Positions 34,159-46,317 of a stretch of 64,000 nucleotides of DNA are shown piece by piece; the first letter of the stretch is position 1, and each line of letters opens with the position of its first letter. Source of the stretch: Fennellomyces sp. T-0311 (taxonomy: Eukaryota > Mucoromycota > Mucoromycetes > Mucorales > Lichtheimiaceae); the NCBI GenBank assembly GCA_025266875.1, contig JALLLT010000057.1:62001-126000 (forward strand), in the 5' to 3' direction. The position numbers were made by a program, and so were the translations under genes. The notes beneath the pieces were generated by a model. It made no database searches. It was not told the origin of the DNA and saw nothing but the letters and a program-made list of their open reading frames with translations.

Positions 34159-34407
34159 ACATTCTTTTAGCATTATCTTTTTTTTTAGCATCGTTCTTTG
34201 AGAGAGGGCAAAATCACTTGACAGGCTCACTCTATTTTTTGTTGTGCATAGCATTTTTAAAACCCAAACCGGAAAATACATACTTTTATGGATTCCGATG
34301 CAAACGCTGACCATCTGACCATGCCCGTAAAGACTTTATTGTCCAAAAATAAGCAGGGGCATCTGGCTTTGCGTTTTCTTTATTCAAAAATAGCTCCAGC
34401 AAGAGTG

Positions 34408-34415
34408 TATATAAA
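34408..34415 (+). promoter_or_regulatory. TATA box of the secreted protein gene
   Basis: TATATAAA about 62 bp upstream of the start codon at 34477. Confidence 0.65.
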
Positions 34416-34476
34416 GGGCGACGCTTTGCAGGCAGCAAGAGCCAGCAACATCATCTCTTCTCATTACATACGCATC

Positions 34477-35038
34477 ATGCACTCAAACATCCTGCTCCTG
34501 GCCATTGCCTTCTTTGTGGCCCTTACGCAAGCGTTGCCGCTCGAACGTCGCGTTGGAAATATCAACATTCTGGTCAAATCTGCCAGTCAATTCTGCTCTT
34601 ACTTGCCTCCCAATCCAGGCCAGCCGATCGCCGAGGCAGAAGGTTCCGCAGTGCCTTTCTGCACTCAAGTCCAGGCTTCCGGAACAAGACAATTCCCTTC
34701 CGGATTCATTGTCTCGGCTCACTACAAGTCCACATCCACATATACCCAAGTTACTGGCCGCATTGATCGGTCAAAGTACAAGTTGTCTGCTTCCGATGGT
34801 GGAGGCCAATACGACAACAAGGTAAGTCATGCATTGGGCCATGGCGGACGTTTTGAATAACCGCCCTGATAAATAGAACGAAATTGGCGGCAAATGCAAC
34901 GGCTGGGGTCATTGGGTGAATCTTGTTGAACCCGATAGCAATATTTTCTGCATTCGTTGCTGCGAGAACTCGTCGGATTGCAATTTGGGCCGCTCTGAAT
35001 ATGGTTGCCAATCGGTTGTCCCTGGCGACTACAGTTAA
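34477..35038 (+). CDS. Small secreted cysteine-rich protein
   Basis: Two exons (34477-34821, 34877-35038) give 168 residues. The N-terminus MHSNILLLAIAFFVALTQA is a signal peptide. The mature part contains QFCSYLPPNPGQ, IDRSKYKLSASDGGGQYD and, in the second exon, KCNGWGHWVNLVEPDSN, FCIRCC and GRSEYGCQ. This pattern belongs to a widespread fungal secreted family of unknown function found in saprotrophs and symbionts. The start at 34477 was chosen over an upstream in-frame Met (34288) because it opens the signal peptide and lies right after the TATA box. A polyadenylation-like AATAAA lies at 35113-35118. Confidence 0.82.
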
Positions 35039-35112
35039 ATCACATCACGCCCCTCCGATTTGTTGTAATTTTAGTGTATATTCACAATGTTTTTTATCCT
35101 GCATATTAAAGG

Positions 35113-35118
35113 AATAAA
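35113..35118 (+). terminator. Polyadenylation-like signal
   Basis: AATAAA 75 bp after the stop of the secreted protein gene. Confidence 0.5.
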
Positions 35119-35119
35119 G

Positions 35120-35530
35120 ATGCCCACGGTATGCTTTTAGCTTCCAAATTTAGTCATATCATGTGTACGATCCTTCGTCTTGTAGCACAGACGCTGCACA
35201 CAGACTACCAATGTGGCGTACTATTCCGGCTGTTGGGAATTTTATTCTATACTTATCAGCGTGTATTTTTACCTTTGTAAGAAGCCACGTGCGTGCGTAT
35301 GTGGGGCAGAATGCTCGGCTTATGTGTAAATATGTGCGTGTGCCTGGGCCATTTAATCGTATGGCGTGGTGCATTGGTTTGATTCAAAAGTTGTTGACAT
35401 TTTGTTCTCGAACGGTTGTGTGTTTTTTCGTATGTCAAAAGCGGTTTAGTAACTATGGCGATAAAGTTATCAGGCGCAGTACGAAAATAGCGGCATATTC
35501 TTTTTGGGAAGGGCAAAAAAAACAAGCAGC
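35120..35530. other. Intergenic region upstream of WDR83
   Basis: No supported gene. A long open frame (35163-35786) runs into the first exon of the WD-repeat gene in another frame and is treated as chance. Confidence 0.45.
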
Positions 35531-36692
35531 ATGGCACCATACCCGACGGCATGTAATGACATTCTCACCGGTCACAAAGGTCCCGTCAATCAAGTGGTTT
35601 ACAATAAATCCGGCCAGTACTGTTTGTCCGGTGGTGTCGATCGTACCGTTCGATTATGGAATCCAGCAACTGGCATGGCCCTTCACAGTTACATTGGCCA
35701 CGGTCGTGACGTCCTTGGTGTTTCAGTGTATGAAAAAAATAAGCGATTTACTACATTTTACTTCATCAGCTCACTTGTTTTTATAAAGATCACCAGACAA
35801 TGCCAAACTAGCAAGTTGCGGCATTGATCGCGCTGTCATATTATGGGATGTCGGAACTGGAGAGATCTTGCGACGATATACTGCGCATTGGGAGGTAAGC
35901 GTATTGCTTCCAAAAAACAGCAGCCTTGCCCACTAACAGACCTCAAGCGAGTAAATGGAGTAGACTTTAACGAAGAAGGAACAGTGCTTGTGAGTGGATC
36001 ATTCGATGCTACTATCCGAATTTGGGACTGTCGGTAAGTTTGTTTTGACCGGAAGTACTTTGCCGTCGTTAATCGTCATGCAAGGTCATCAAACTTTTCA
36101 CCGATTCAAATACTGGAGGATTCCAAGGATACGGTCATGTCAGTCAGAGTAAAGGGCGTGGAGATCATTGCTGGATCAGCCGATGGTCGGTTACGGACAT
36201 ACGATATACGAAACGGACAACTTGCCGAAGATTACATTGGGCGTAAGGCAATCAAAAGTGTTTTATCAAATAGCATAATACTGACGAGCATAGGTAGCGG
36301 CAATTACGTCGGCTCGCATGTCCAATGATGGAAATTGCATTCTTGTCAGCTCACTTGACGATAGCGTGCGACTGATGGATAAATCGAATGGCACCTTGCT
36401 GAACGAGTAAGTAAACAAAGGACAGGCATAGCCAACTCGAACTCCAACTCTGCACAGGTTCACGGGCCATAAGCACAAGGAGTATCGAGTGGAATCGGTG
36501 TTATCAAACACAGATGCGCACGCCATCAGCGGATCAGAAAACGGCCAGGTGCACATCTGGGATGTCCTGGAAGGCAACAATGTTGAAACACTCAAATCAC
36601 ACGATGGCATTGTAACATCAGTAGATTATCATCCATCCGATGTAGCCATGGTTACAGCGGGTGATGATGGCATGATTCGAGTATGGAGTTAA
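35531..36692 (+). CDS. WDR83: WD40 protein WDR83/MORG1
   Basis: About five or six exons encode seven WD repeats: LTGHKGPVNQVVYNKSG with VRLWNPATG; LASCGIDRAVILWDVGTG (second exon, another frame); RVNGVDFNEEGTVL with IRIWDCR; IIAGSADGRLRTYDIRNG; ILVSSLDDSVRLMDK; AISGSENGQVHIWDV; and MVTAGDDGMIRVWS at the C-terminus. Order and spacing match WDR83, a compact scaffold of about 310-320 residues found in the spliceosome and linked to ERK/MAPK signalling. The start at 35531 gives the usual short N-terminus (MAPYPTA) before the first repeat. The gene is convergent with the transporter gene, 77 bp apart. Confidence 0.88.
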
Positions 36693-36769
36693 AAAAACGT
36701 AACGCGTCTTTTATGGATCGTCTTTTTTTGTTTGTGTTGATGAAAGGGAAGAGGGATGCGTGGTTTTTG

Positions 36770-39700
36770 TTAGAATGTGGTACCTTTTCTGCTCTTGGAA
36801 CGTTTCTTTTTCTTTCTATTTTTCTGTGGCGATTGTACTGCCGGTGTTGACGATGACCCTTCTTCTTCCTCATCATCCTCGTCTTCTTGAGGTTTGCCAC
36901 TTTCATCATTCATTTCGGTAGGTGATGATACCATGGCTCCCTCGTCAGTCTCGGGGAGGCGTGTTCGGGTGTCAATGGGTGGAACGGGTTCAGTCGATGG
37001 GATAGGACCCGAGGGCGTAGCTTCAGGAACACGCGTGCAAGGCTCAGATGCCTTGGCATCTCCGTTCACGTGATGTTCGTTCGTTTGCTCAATGTCATCG
37101 TCGTCGTGGAGCTGCTTTTGCCACATTTCGTAATAAATGCCATCGCTCCCTCGCTTAATCAGTTCCTCGTGGCTGCCTGATTCTGCTACTCGGCCATCCT
37201 TGATACTAAATTGGCGCGTTTAGATATACCTGCCCACTGTTCGCTGCGAACACTTACACCAAGATCAAGTCAGCGTTGACGATGGTTGATAATCGATGAG
37301 CAATGACTAATGTGGTACGGTTCTTGGTCATAATCGACAGAGCCTTTTGAATCTCTCGTTCGGTACCCCTGTGCAGCTATCAGCCAAACGAAACCCGTCT
37401 TCATTTTTCAGTTAACTTACGTGTCAAGTGCACTTGTTGCTTCATCCAACAGAATGATCGGAGGATCCTTCAATATGGTACGTGCAATCGCAACACGTTG
37501 TTTTTCGCCACCACTGAGACGCAGTCCACGTTCACCAACCTTGGTTTCGTAACCTAGCACTGTTATTAGACACGTCTAAATTGCGGTAGGTTGGTCTATC
37601 GGTTACCATCAGGGAACTGAAGCACCTTGTCATGGATCTGAGCTGCTTTGGCGGCCTTGAAAATATGATCCTCCGAAGCACCAATCTTGCCGTAGCCAAT
37701 GTTATAAAGAATGGAATCGTTGAATAGCACGGTGTCTTGAGGCACAACGCCAATGTTGCGACGAAGCGACTCTTGACGCACCTCCTTGATATCTTGACCA
37801 TCAATGTAGATGTGTCCAGTATCAGGGTCATAGAAGCGGAACAGCAGGCGCAAAATGGTCGATTTGCTATAAGCACAGCCGTTAGATTTATATGGTGAAA
37901 GCATCCAATAACCCGATACACTACCCTCCACCAGATGGACCGACCAATGCCACCGTAGCTCCGTGCGGAATGGAAAAGGAAATTCCATTCAACGCGGTCT
38001 GACGAGGATCGTAGCTGAAAGTGACATTATCTACGGTGACTTAGCAACACGGCAATAAGCGTAAGCCTACAGTTACATACCAAACACGACATGGCCTTCC
38101 TTGACCACCAGGTCCTTTGCATTGGGAGCATCCTTGACGGTCTGTTGTTCCTCAAACAACGCCAGCATCTTTTCCATATCGATAAAGTTGGACTGGATCA
38201 TGCGGTAATATGTTCCGAAAAAGTGAAGCTGTGGCACAACAGGGGTGAGAAACCTGGAACGACGATTACGGTATAACTTACGGGTGTGTACAATTGCATC
38301 ATGTACATGTTGAAGAACACAAAGTCACCGGATGTGAGTCGGCCTTGCGAAACTTCCCAGGCAAACAACAGACAACCAGCCAACAGTCCAGCGCTAATCA
38401 CGGCATTTTGTGCCAAGTTGAGCAGATTCAACGAGGTCGAACTGATCCAATCCGCCTTTTGATACTCGACAATGGCGTCCTTGTACCGATTGATCTCAAA
38501 GTCTTCAGCGCCATAGTACTTGACTGTTTCAAAGTTCAAGAGTGAATCGACAGCTTTGGTACGCGCCGAGTTGTCCAGTTCAATCATTCTGCGACGGTAC
38601 TTGGTGCGCCACTCTGTCATGGAAATGGTGACGAACAGGTAGAACGACATGGTGAGAAAGACAATGATGCCGAATGGAGGCGTGAACTTGATGGCGCAGA
38701 CAAAGACGGCCACGACAATGTTGGCGAGTGCGGGGAAGATTTGAAACAGAATTTGAGAAAGCAGTTGGACGATGCTGTTGGTGCCTCGATCCATGACACG
38801 AAGCACTTCGCCTGTCTTTCGATTGATATGGAAATGCAACGAGAGACCGTGCAGGTGGCTGAACATTTTGACCGAGATCTCGCGAGTGGTGTACTGGCCA
38901 ATGGGGATCCACAGCCAATTTTGGGTTGCTTGAATGAGTCCTGACTATTATGAAACACATTAGCAATCCGCATTTCGGGTTACCCGACACAGAAAAACAA
39001 CGTACCCCGCCCTGTAGGAATCTAAGGCCGACATAGACTAGCACTGCAGCCCAAGCAAACTTGCCTGCATTTTTCTTTGATGTTAAGATCCTCTTTCCGT
39101 GCTGCTTGCCCTTGTATCATACCTTTGTCCTGTTCAAAGCCATCCACAACGCGACCAATTTGCAGTGGCGCCCATACGTTCACTGCCAACCCCGTAATCA
39201 TCAGCCCAATACACACAAGCACCAGAAACTGCAGCTTGACGGATTTGTGCGGCCATATATACGGAAGCAGTTTACGCATTTTTCCAAAAAAGTTCGAAAA
39301 CGCACTCGGCTCCTGTTTCCGAGACGTTTCACTCGATTCTTCTGCAGTGCCGTAACCTGCGCGACTGTTGCCAAGCAGCGGGGCGCGTTCGCTTGCGTAT
39401 TGATGACGACGAGTGAACATTTGCGCGACACACAGCACCACCGTCAGGATCTCCAAGACGTAACGAGTAACAAAGATGCCGAGGAATGCATAATCATAGA
39501 CACTGAACACGGTTCCTACATCATCCCTTGAGTATGATTTTCTTTTCTTTTCTTTACGTGTTACTTTTTACCTGGCTTGGGGCGAAGCATGCCAACAGTC
39601 CAGAGCCAACCGACCAGCGTTTCACCCAACGCGGCCGCCATCCAAAAGAGATACTGAACCCAGTTCCACTCGCCAAACTTGAACGTTTCGTCAGTCACGC

Positions 39701-40073
39701 AGATAAAGCTGATAGCCCAAGCAAGAAACGATATCCCAATGTAATATGCTAAAACACTGGATGTCCACTGCTTTTCAACAATCGCCCGAGTCGTCAACAC
39801 GGCTCCGTCCGCCAAAAACGTAAGCAAGATAGTCATGGTTACGGCGACAATCAATCGAGAGAGTGGCGTCAGTCGAGGACGAGTTTCAGCCGAGTGCCAT
39901 GGGTTGCCGCGGGTCGTCAGATAACGTCCGAAGCCGAACAAGATAATGACGGTCAACAATGCCGTGGGCGTAATGAAGAACGGGGTGGCCCAAGTAATGG
40001 GACCGACCGAATAGAACGGCGGGAATGGACTGGAAGTCAAACCGGCCTCGGGCCCGCTTGCTATTACTTCCAT
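36770..40073 (-). CDS. ABCB6/HMT1-type mitochondrial or vacuolar half ABC transporter
   Basis: The N-terminal exon (40073-39569) encodes a five-helix TMD0-like extension ending GMLRPKPG. The next exons carry the six-helix ABC membrane domain ([43 protein letters not shown]). The nucleotide-binding domain has Walker [12 protein letters not shown]-loop VVPQDTVLF, signature [16 protein letters not shown], Walker [13 protein letters not shown] and the H-loop VIAHRLST. The C-terminus is a long acidic, low-complexity tail ending in a [11 protein letters not shown] cluster. The TMD0 and the domain order match ABCB6 and yeast/worm HMT1, which move heavy-metal or porphyrin conjugates into vacuoles or mitochondria. 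About nine exons; internal borders approximate. Confidence 0.88.
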
Positions 40074-41085
40074 TATAAACGATCGAGAATGAAGAAGAAA
40101 AAGAAAGAGTAAAAAAAAAAAAAAAGAAACCAAAGAGCGCGCTCGATATGCCGCTTCAAACTGGTGTAAAAAAATTTGTGTACGCTTTCCTTTCTTGGAC
40201 GCATGCCCATCTGTTGCACAGTCCTCCCGGCAGACGGTGCTGACAACATCCATAAAAAGCAGGATTACGAAGCGTTGCTCCACGTACTCCTAAATCATGC
40301 AAGTGCATGGACCATCACACTAGTGCCCCTACGCCACATATGAATGTTGACAAGAGAATGTGTGCCACCGTTTCGAAACTGTAGCCATTTCGTAAGCTTG
40401 GGTTATGCACGCTCCGTCGGAATGGAGCAGCTTACTGCTCTTGCCAAGAGGAGCACACATTTCTCTCACGGTGATGTTCTGATATCGTTGTTATTCGATC
40501 TTTCCGCATTACAGATCACGTAGTTTCGTGGAGGACCGCACAAGTACCCAAGTATGATCATCGAATGGTTGCTATGCATCGTCCCATGACTTGGCTTTAA
40601 ATGAATGGCAGTTTTACTGCGTTTGTTTTCCTGACATCAAGGTCTTTCTCTGCGAAGCTCGGCTTCCGCGAGCTTCTCCGGAGCTTCTCATCCGCGTTCT
40701 TTAGATTCGTTTGTATTTAAACCCCGATAAGCTAGCATAATTCGCATCAGTTCCAGAACGCGCATAAAGCCCGCTAAATCGAATTTTCATTATTGAAGCA
40801 AATGGTGGCTGTATAGTGCTTCCGCAGAATGACAATGTCGGGATATTGCTGAGAGAAGTGCTCTACAACTCTGACAAAAGCATGGTATAAAACGTCTTTT
40901 TCTGCCAGCGTGGAATGCCAATGCGCCTTGTGGATATACCCATTTGGAATAAAAGTATCAAGTGATCTTTCCCCAGTCAGAAACGTACGTTTCATTTGAC
41001 AATCAATAATTGTTTTAGTGGTCACTACTAATAAATTGTTGCTTCTTGAGCCGTTACTACCTTCACGTATTGCTTTCGCTCGTCT
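40074..41085. other. Intergenic region left of the solo LTR
   Basis: A purine-rich A-tract (40110-40128) lies directly upstream of the transporter gene. No gene recognised; an open frame on the minus strand (41115-40774) crosses the LTR border and is not supported. Confidence 0.45.
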
Positions 41086-41090
41086 ATCTG

Positions 41091-41484
41091 TGTCGTATCC
41101 TGACATACCAGTCATCCATTGTCTACATACCTTTCCATCTCAGCCTTTATTACATCCGTTCCTTTATTTCGACATCAACAACCGCGCAGTTATCTATTGG
41201 CCTGTTCACTGGCTTGTGTGTCAGTGAGACCTTGATCTGGGTTCAGACTTCAAGAAGGACCATTCACGTAAACTCAGTCTCTGCATGATTATCCGCTCCT
41301 TCGTAATAAGGCAGTATGGTCATTAGGGATTATGGCGATAACACGGATTCGGCTCTGATAGAAAAGCATTCACCTTCTCCGTCCCGACTCATCATCATTA
41401 TAAATAGAGAGTAGTTTTCTTCAATAAAACATTATCTTATTTTTGGTCTCGTCATTTGAAGCTTTCCAATTGAGCGATACCACA
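41091..41484. mobile_element. Solo LTR, copy 2, 5-bp target duplication ATCTG
   Basis: 394 bp starting TGTCGTATCC and ending GATACCACA, flanked by ATCTG at 41086-41090 and 41485-41489. It shares GACATCAACAACCG, ATAGAGAGTAGTTTTC and CAATAAAACAT with the copy at 17054-17439. No retrotransposon genes nearby. Confidence 0.92.
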
Positions 41485-41489
41485 ATCTG

Positions 41490-42086
41490 ACATTTGTCTG
41501 TATGGGGTACACATGTACGTGCTAACTGTCGTCAACGACAGCCGACATATGATGTGTTAATTTGCCGGAAAATGCTCGAAAGTGTCGTTTCCAAAAATCA
41601 GAGCATGCGCTGGATGATGTTCGGTACCATTGCCTTCTCCACACTGCGAGACTTTTGACGTTAGTCCTTCCGGGGAGGGTTTTCATTTTCTAATTCTTTA
41701 AGCGGAACAGGTAAGAGCGGAAACCTGAGGTCCGCGAGCGTTCACCCAAAAATGTCATGAAATAAAAACCCTACTTGAACCTGTTGACGTTAGCATTTGC
41801 ATGATCTCGTGACGACTGTTGTCCGTAACACTTTGGTACCTCATGTGGGTTACCTGCTTATCGGATTTTTGATTCTACTCTGCTCACACCCATTTATCCC
41901 AGAGAATCGTATGATATATACCCATAATTTAATAGATAATGGCTGATTCATCGCGACAAAATCAGATGGCACATATACTCTCTCCCTACTTTGTGCTGTC
42001 CATCATTGGTGCGTACCTATACTAGGGCTATCTAAATCCTGAAACTCGGTCGTTAGGCATGGATCAGGATGTCACAAAAAATATTT
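41490..42086. other. Intergenic region, nothing recognised
   Basis: No gene, repeat element or RNA seen. Confidence 0.4.
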
Positions 42087-42089
42087 ACT

Positions 42090-42240
42090 TACTGCAAATA
42101 ATTTCGATGGTCAAAAGTGGTTACAGCGGTTACATATAAGCTTTTCAACCACTTGTTCTAGCATTTTTAGCAACTCAAGCGGTTAAAAAGCTTATGCTTC
42201 ATCACTTCAAAAAGTCATTTACCAAAAGTTATTTGCAGTG
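42090..42240. mobile_element. CACTA-like MITE, copy 1 (3-bp TSD ACT)
   Basis: 151 bp with ends TACTGCAAATAA and TTATTTGCAGTG, flanked by ACT (42087-42089 and 42241-42243). Interior inverted copies of GCGGTTA and AAGCTTTT make it largely palindromic. It is the same family as 61996-62156. Ends beginning CACTG and 3-bp duplications fit the CACTA (EnSpm) superfamily; no transposase in the window is related. Confidence 0.82.
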
Positions 42241-42244
42241 ACTA

Positions 42245-43163
42245 TTCCGACATATCGATAGTCATCAGAACCATGGGAATAAGCTACTGTAATTATGGTC
42301 CATTGTGGTGTCAAGGCAGCTTTTTGGGCTTGATTTAACTGTATTACAAAAGTGGGTTCGGCGCAGTTTGGCTTAAGCATATTCAAGTTCCATTGGTTCT
42401 GTGGAAAAACCAAATAAGGATACGAATATCTGGTTTTTTAAAATCAGAAATACATATTCTACATCGTGTGCTCGCGAAGCCCACGTGCCAAAGCTACAAA
42501 AGGTAACGATTGTTGTGCACAGTCATTCGGCATCATCAGCGAACAAATCACATTTTGGGTTGATAGCATATGGAATACAAATACCGAGTTACAGATTCGC
42601 TATTAATTGTAACATTGCTACCGGTTTATTGCAGAGAATACAATAACCTTAATCTATCATATCGCATTATTAAAGATACAGCTTACGATACTTACATATT
42701 TCTAATACTGTTCGAGGGCTCGGGACGATTAAGTTTTCTCAATAGATGGGGACACAAAGAACCTAGCACAGCCAAGCAGATAAAGATGTTTTAGGACAGA
42801 GGGCGCCGCAATCGCTTTTTGGTTGTTCTAGATATGAAGAAATGAACGCTTTTCGCTGTATTTTTTCTCTGTGTATGTCCGTACTTGGATTATAAACTTA
42901 AGTAATTAGCTTTGGTAGTTTTGCGTATATACAAGGTTAAAATAAGAAAGAAGGTAGTGTTTGTAATTCCTTAAGTGTATTGTCACATTATATCACATAC
43001 TTTACACCAAGCTACGTATTTAGGAATTTACTCACAGTATAACTTAAGAAGCCATAGGTTAATACTAGAGGCTTTGCTGTTTCCTGGGAGAATTTAACCC
43101 CATCCTCGAACCAGATATCCTAATGCACCATGAATATGTTGTACAAAAAGGTCAATCCCACCT
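42245..43163. other. Intergenic region, nothing recognised
   Basis: Short open frames (42401-42646, 42570-42794) without recognisable features. Confidence 0.4.
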
Positions 43164-43170
43164 TATATAA
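43164..43170 (+). promoter_or_regulatory. TATA box of the kelch gene
   Basis: TATATAA about 33 bp upstream of the start codon at 43203. Confidence 0.55.
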
Positions 43171-43202
43171 CGAGCTTCGGGTTCTTCTCCTCTAAGCCAA
43201 AG

Positions 43203-46200
43203 ATGATCTTTCTTAAGCACATTCTTATATTTACGAGTACTCTCCTTATATTTATACGTTATGTACAAGCCGTGTACAATATAAGCGATGAATTACGTAA
43301 CCCGCTTCGGTACCCCTATCGCCGAGACGCTGCAACATTTGTACGCAACAACACTTTGTACTTTTGGGGCGGTGAAGGCCGATGGAGCGATAAAGGGGGC
43401 ATATACAGAGACGTTGTAACGTACTTTCAAGCCGTACGTTTCAACCAGCAAAATGGAAGTTTGGAATACTCCTTTGTCCAGAACAGTTACAACTATACGA
43501 ATTTCACTGTAGGAGCAGCTGCGGTTCTGCTTCCAGACAGTGATCGGGTCTTATTCTTTGGTGGTTACAGTCAAAGGCGAAGAGGTGTAGGCGAGAACGT
43601 TCCACTTTATCTTAGCGAATACAATTTCGTTGACGGGACGTGGAGACATCCTACGGTACGGAGTGTGGCAGGAGCACCTTTGCCCAACAACAAGGGTTAT
43701 ATGGCCGCAACTATGGGATCTGATGGGTTGGTATACCTGGTTGGTCGCCATTACACCGGCGACCTAGACGAGATCACAGCAGATACAACTGCATTCTGGA
43801 CATTCAATCCGAGTACCGAACTATTTACGCCGCTAAATGTTTCCTCACCCCCATTTTGGTATGGGTGGTTTGAGACTCCAGCGATTGTGCTAAGGTATGG
43901 GTATTCTAGTTCTATGTTATGACGTATGCTAATAAGTAACTAGTGACGGTCGCATTTTATATATCCCTGTTGTTGGTAGTCCTGTATTTATACTCGACCC
44001 TACGACAGGCCGCCTACTTGAACAGGTCACTACCGGTGGTTCGTCGATTCTAGGCGGAGGTACAGTGGATCCATCGTCCGAAAATCCCATAAATCTGCGA
44101 TACGGAGGATTTGCATTCCGAGGTGATTTGGCTCGAACAATGTATTTCCAATTGCTAAAAACATAGCTTAAAGCACCGTTGGATGGGACTAAAGTGTATT
44201 ACTACGGTGGTAAGCTTTCCTCTAAAAGCGAGCTCTCTTGCATGTTACTAACTTATTTTTGTATATCCAAACAGGATATTTAAATACTCCTGCGGATTCA
44301 ATCTCGGTCATTCCTATGTATACCGATATTGCCACATTAGATATTGAAACGTGGACATGGACTCCTCAACAACCTACGGAAAATACTGATAGAGCACCGA
44401 TTGTACCGCGTTTCTCGCCTAGCGTGGCTCTATTGAACGATGAGTACCTTATGGTTGCTTTTGGTTTGTAAATATCTCTATGCATAAATGTAATACTACT
44501 AATATACAAGCATAGGCAAGTCGACTTTTGAGTTCACCAATGAGTTTGATATTCTGAAACTTCCAGAAGCATCACCATCAGATCCCTTCACATCGATTGC
44601 TAATGTAACTGGCAATCTGGATGACAATATTCCTCTTATTGAAGGATTCAAAGGCAATACCAAGAACCAGAAAACTACGATAATTATTGTCGTTGCTCTT
44701 GTGCTTGCCTTGATTCTTTCACTCCTTGCTATCTCGCCTTGCAGACGTAAAGTAAAACGAGGAGCCCTCATAGTTTGGTCTTTTCTCTTCTGGAAACCAA
44801 GGTAAATCACAGATTTATATTGATAATAGCACATGCAATTGACAAATATTCCATAACAGGAGCGGAGAGTCGCTATGGACCGAGTTTTCCCATCTGGTTT
44901 TTAAACTTATCCTGACCGGCATCTTCATTGGCTACATGGTGTATAATGTAAATCGTGTTATAGACAGCCCCACGTCTACATTAACGATTACTGAGACTGT
45001 TAATGAGTTGCCATGCCCAGGTAACGAAAATTGAACGCTTGTTTTAAGTCGCTAATGTAACGTTATGTATTCGATATTGCCATAGATATCCGATTTTGCT
45101 TTGAAAACGCACTTAATATAAGTTTTTACTGCTACTCCGACGCCATTCCCACTAAGAATTGCGAAACATTTGGGTATTTGTTGGCAGCTGATCCATCGAA
45201 GCGATATCCGTATTCCAACGATACCAAGGAAGCAACGGAGACTCTTTGCTGGCTGTTTCGGCCGAATAGTAGCTTCACATTCAACGCCGAGTCAAGCAAC
45301 AGCAACAAAGTACGATTCTACTACGGATCCAACGTCCTAATAGGATTTGATATTGCGATCCGCATTGACTTGTACAGGAGTGATAGTAATCCGAATATCG
45401 GAATGCTACGTAATTCTTCGAAGCCAGCACCAGAAAAGGACGAATGGCTCCAAATGGATCTATTAGATACTCAGTATAAAGATAATCGATATACGGTTTC
45501 CCGATTCGAGCGAACGTCCATTGGTTATCAGCTACAAACTAGAAAAAGACTCAAGGATACTGTTTGGAATATGATTGGACTTTCGCAGATATACGAGGTG
45601 ACTTCGGAACTCCAGACGACTATTGAAACGCGTCCACCGAATAACGCGTCGTTTGAGGGCAATATGATCGAAATTTTCCCCATAGGAATGACTTATACCA
45701 CACTCCAAGATCAACGGAATTTCACCTTCCTGACAGTTTTGGGTCCTGTCGCTGGTTTATTGTCCTTGCTGATAACGCTCGACAGTTTCTTCTTTGGTAC
45801 ACGTCCAAAATCTCCTTGGGGCGTAATCCATTGGGTCCTTTGGCGCAAAAAATCGCTATTGAAAAACTTGCGGGAGAAATTCGGATTTTTGGGACGGCCG
45901 ATACCGTTTGTGCATCCGGTCGATGAACGCTTTTTCGATCGCGATAATCAGGCAATGATTCAAGCACACGGGTTAATAACTGATACACCGGAATCCAAAA
46001 TCGAGCTACTTGAAGAGCAACTCCAACAGAATCGCAAGTTGACGCACGAATTACTACGACGAACACAACTGACCGAGCTTATGCACAAAGCGTACTATAT
46101 TAACGATGAAGTATACTGGAGCCTTAATGAAGCGTACGACAAGGAGAACGATGATGCAAGCACCAGTAAGCCGCAAAAAACAGTAGTTGATAAGATATTT

Positions 46201-46314
46201 GGAACAAAACGCCGTGTAAAACCAAATATCCGAATGGATTCAACCGAGCAAGGGCTGATCGAGCAAAATAGCAATGATGTTCCTCTGCAGTGGCAAGAGA
46301 AGGCCCATTATTAA
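43203..46314 (+). CDS. Kelch-repeat membrane protein with an in-frame TAG
   Basis: Signal peptide at the N-terminus (HILIFTSTLLIFIRYVQA), then kelch units in the lumen or outside: NTLYFWGGEGR, RVLFFGGYSQRR, LVYLVGRHY, a segment after an intron at about 43895-43945, VYYYGG, and YLMVAFG. A membrane helix follows (TTIIIVVALVLALILSLLAI), a second near 44885-44950, and a third near the C-terminus (FLTVLGPVAGLLSLLITLDS). The tail is cytosolic with a coiled coil (ELLEEQLQQNRKLTHELLRR). Introns are short. One in-frame TAG at 44164-44166 separates the fourth kelch unit from the rest, yet both sides remain good coding sequence and no intron removes it. This is either a true nonsense change, a sequence error or readthrough. 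Similar kelch-plus-membrane proteins form families in Mucoromycota. Confidence 0.75.
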
Positions 46315-46317
46315 TCA

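Noticed and set aside
35163..35786. Plus-strand open frame of 207 codons
   Set aside because: Overlaps the first exon of WDR83 in another frame; composition looks like random translation of AT-rich promoter DNA.
40774..41115. Minus-strand open frame of 113 codons
   Set aside because: It starts inside the solo LTR and crosses its border, and has no recognisable motif.
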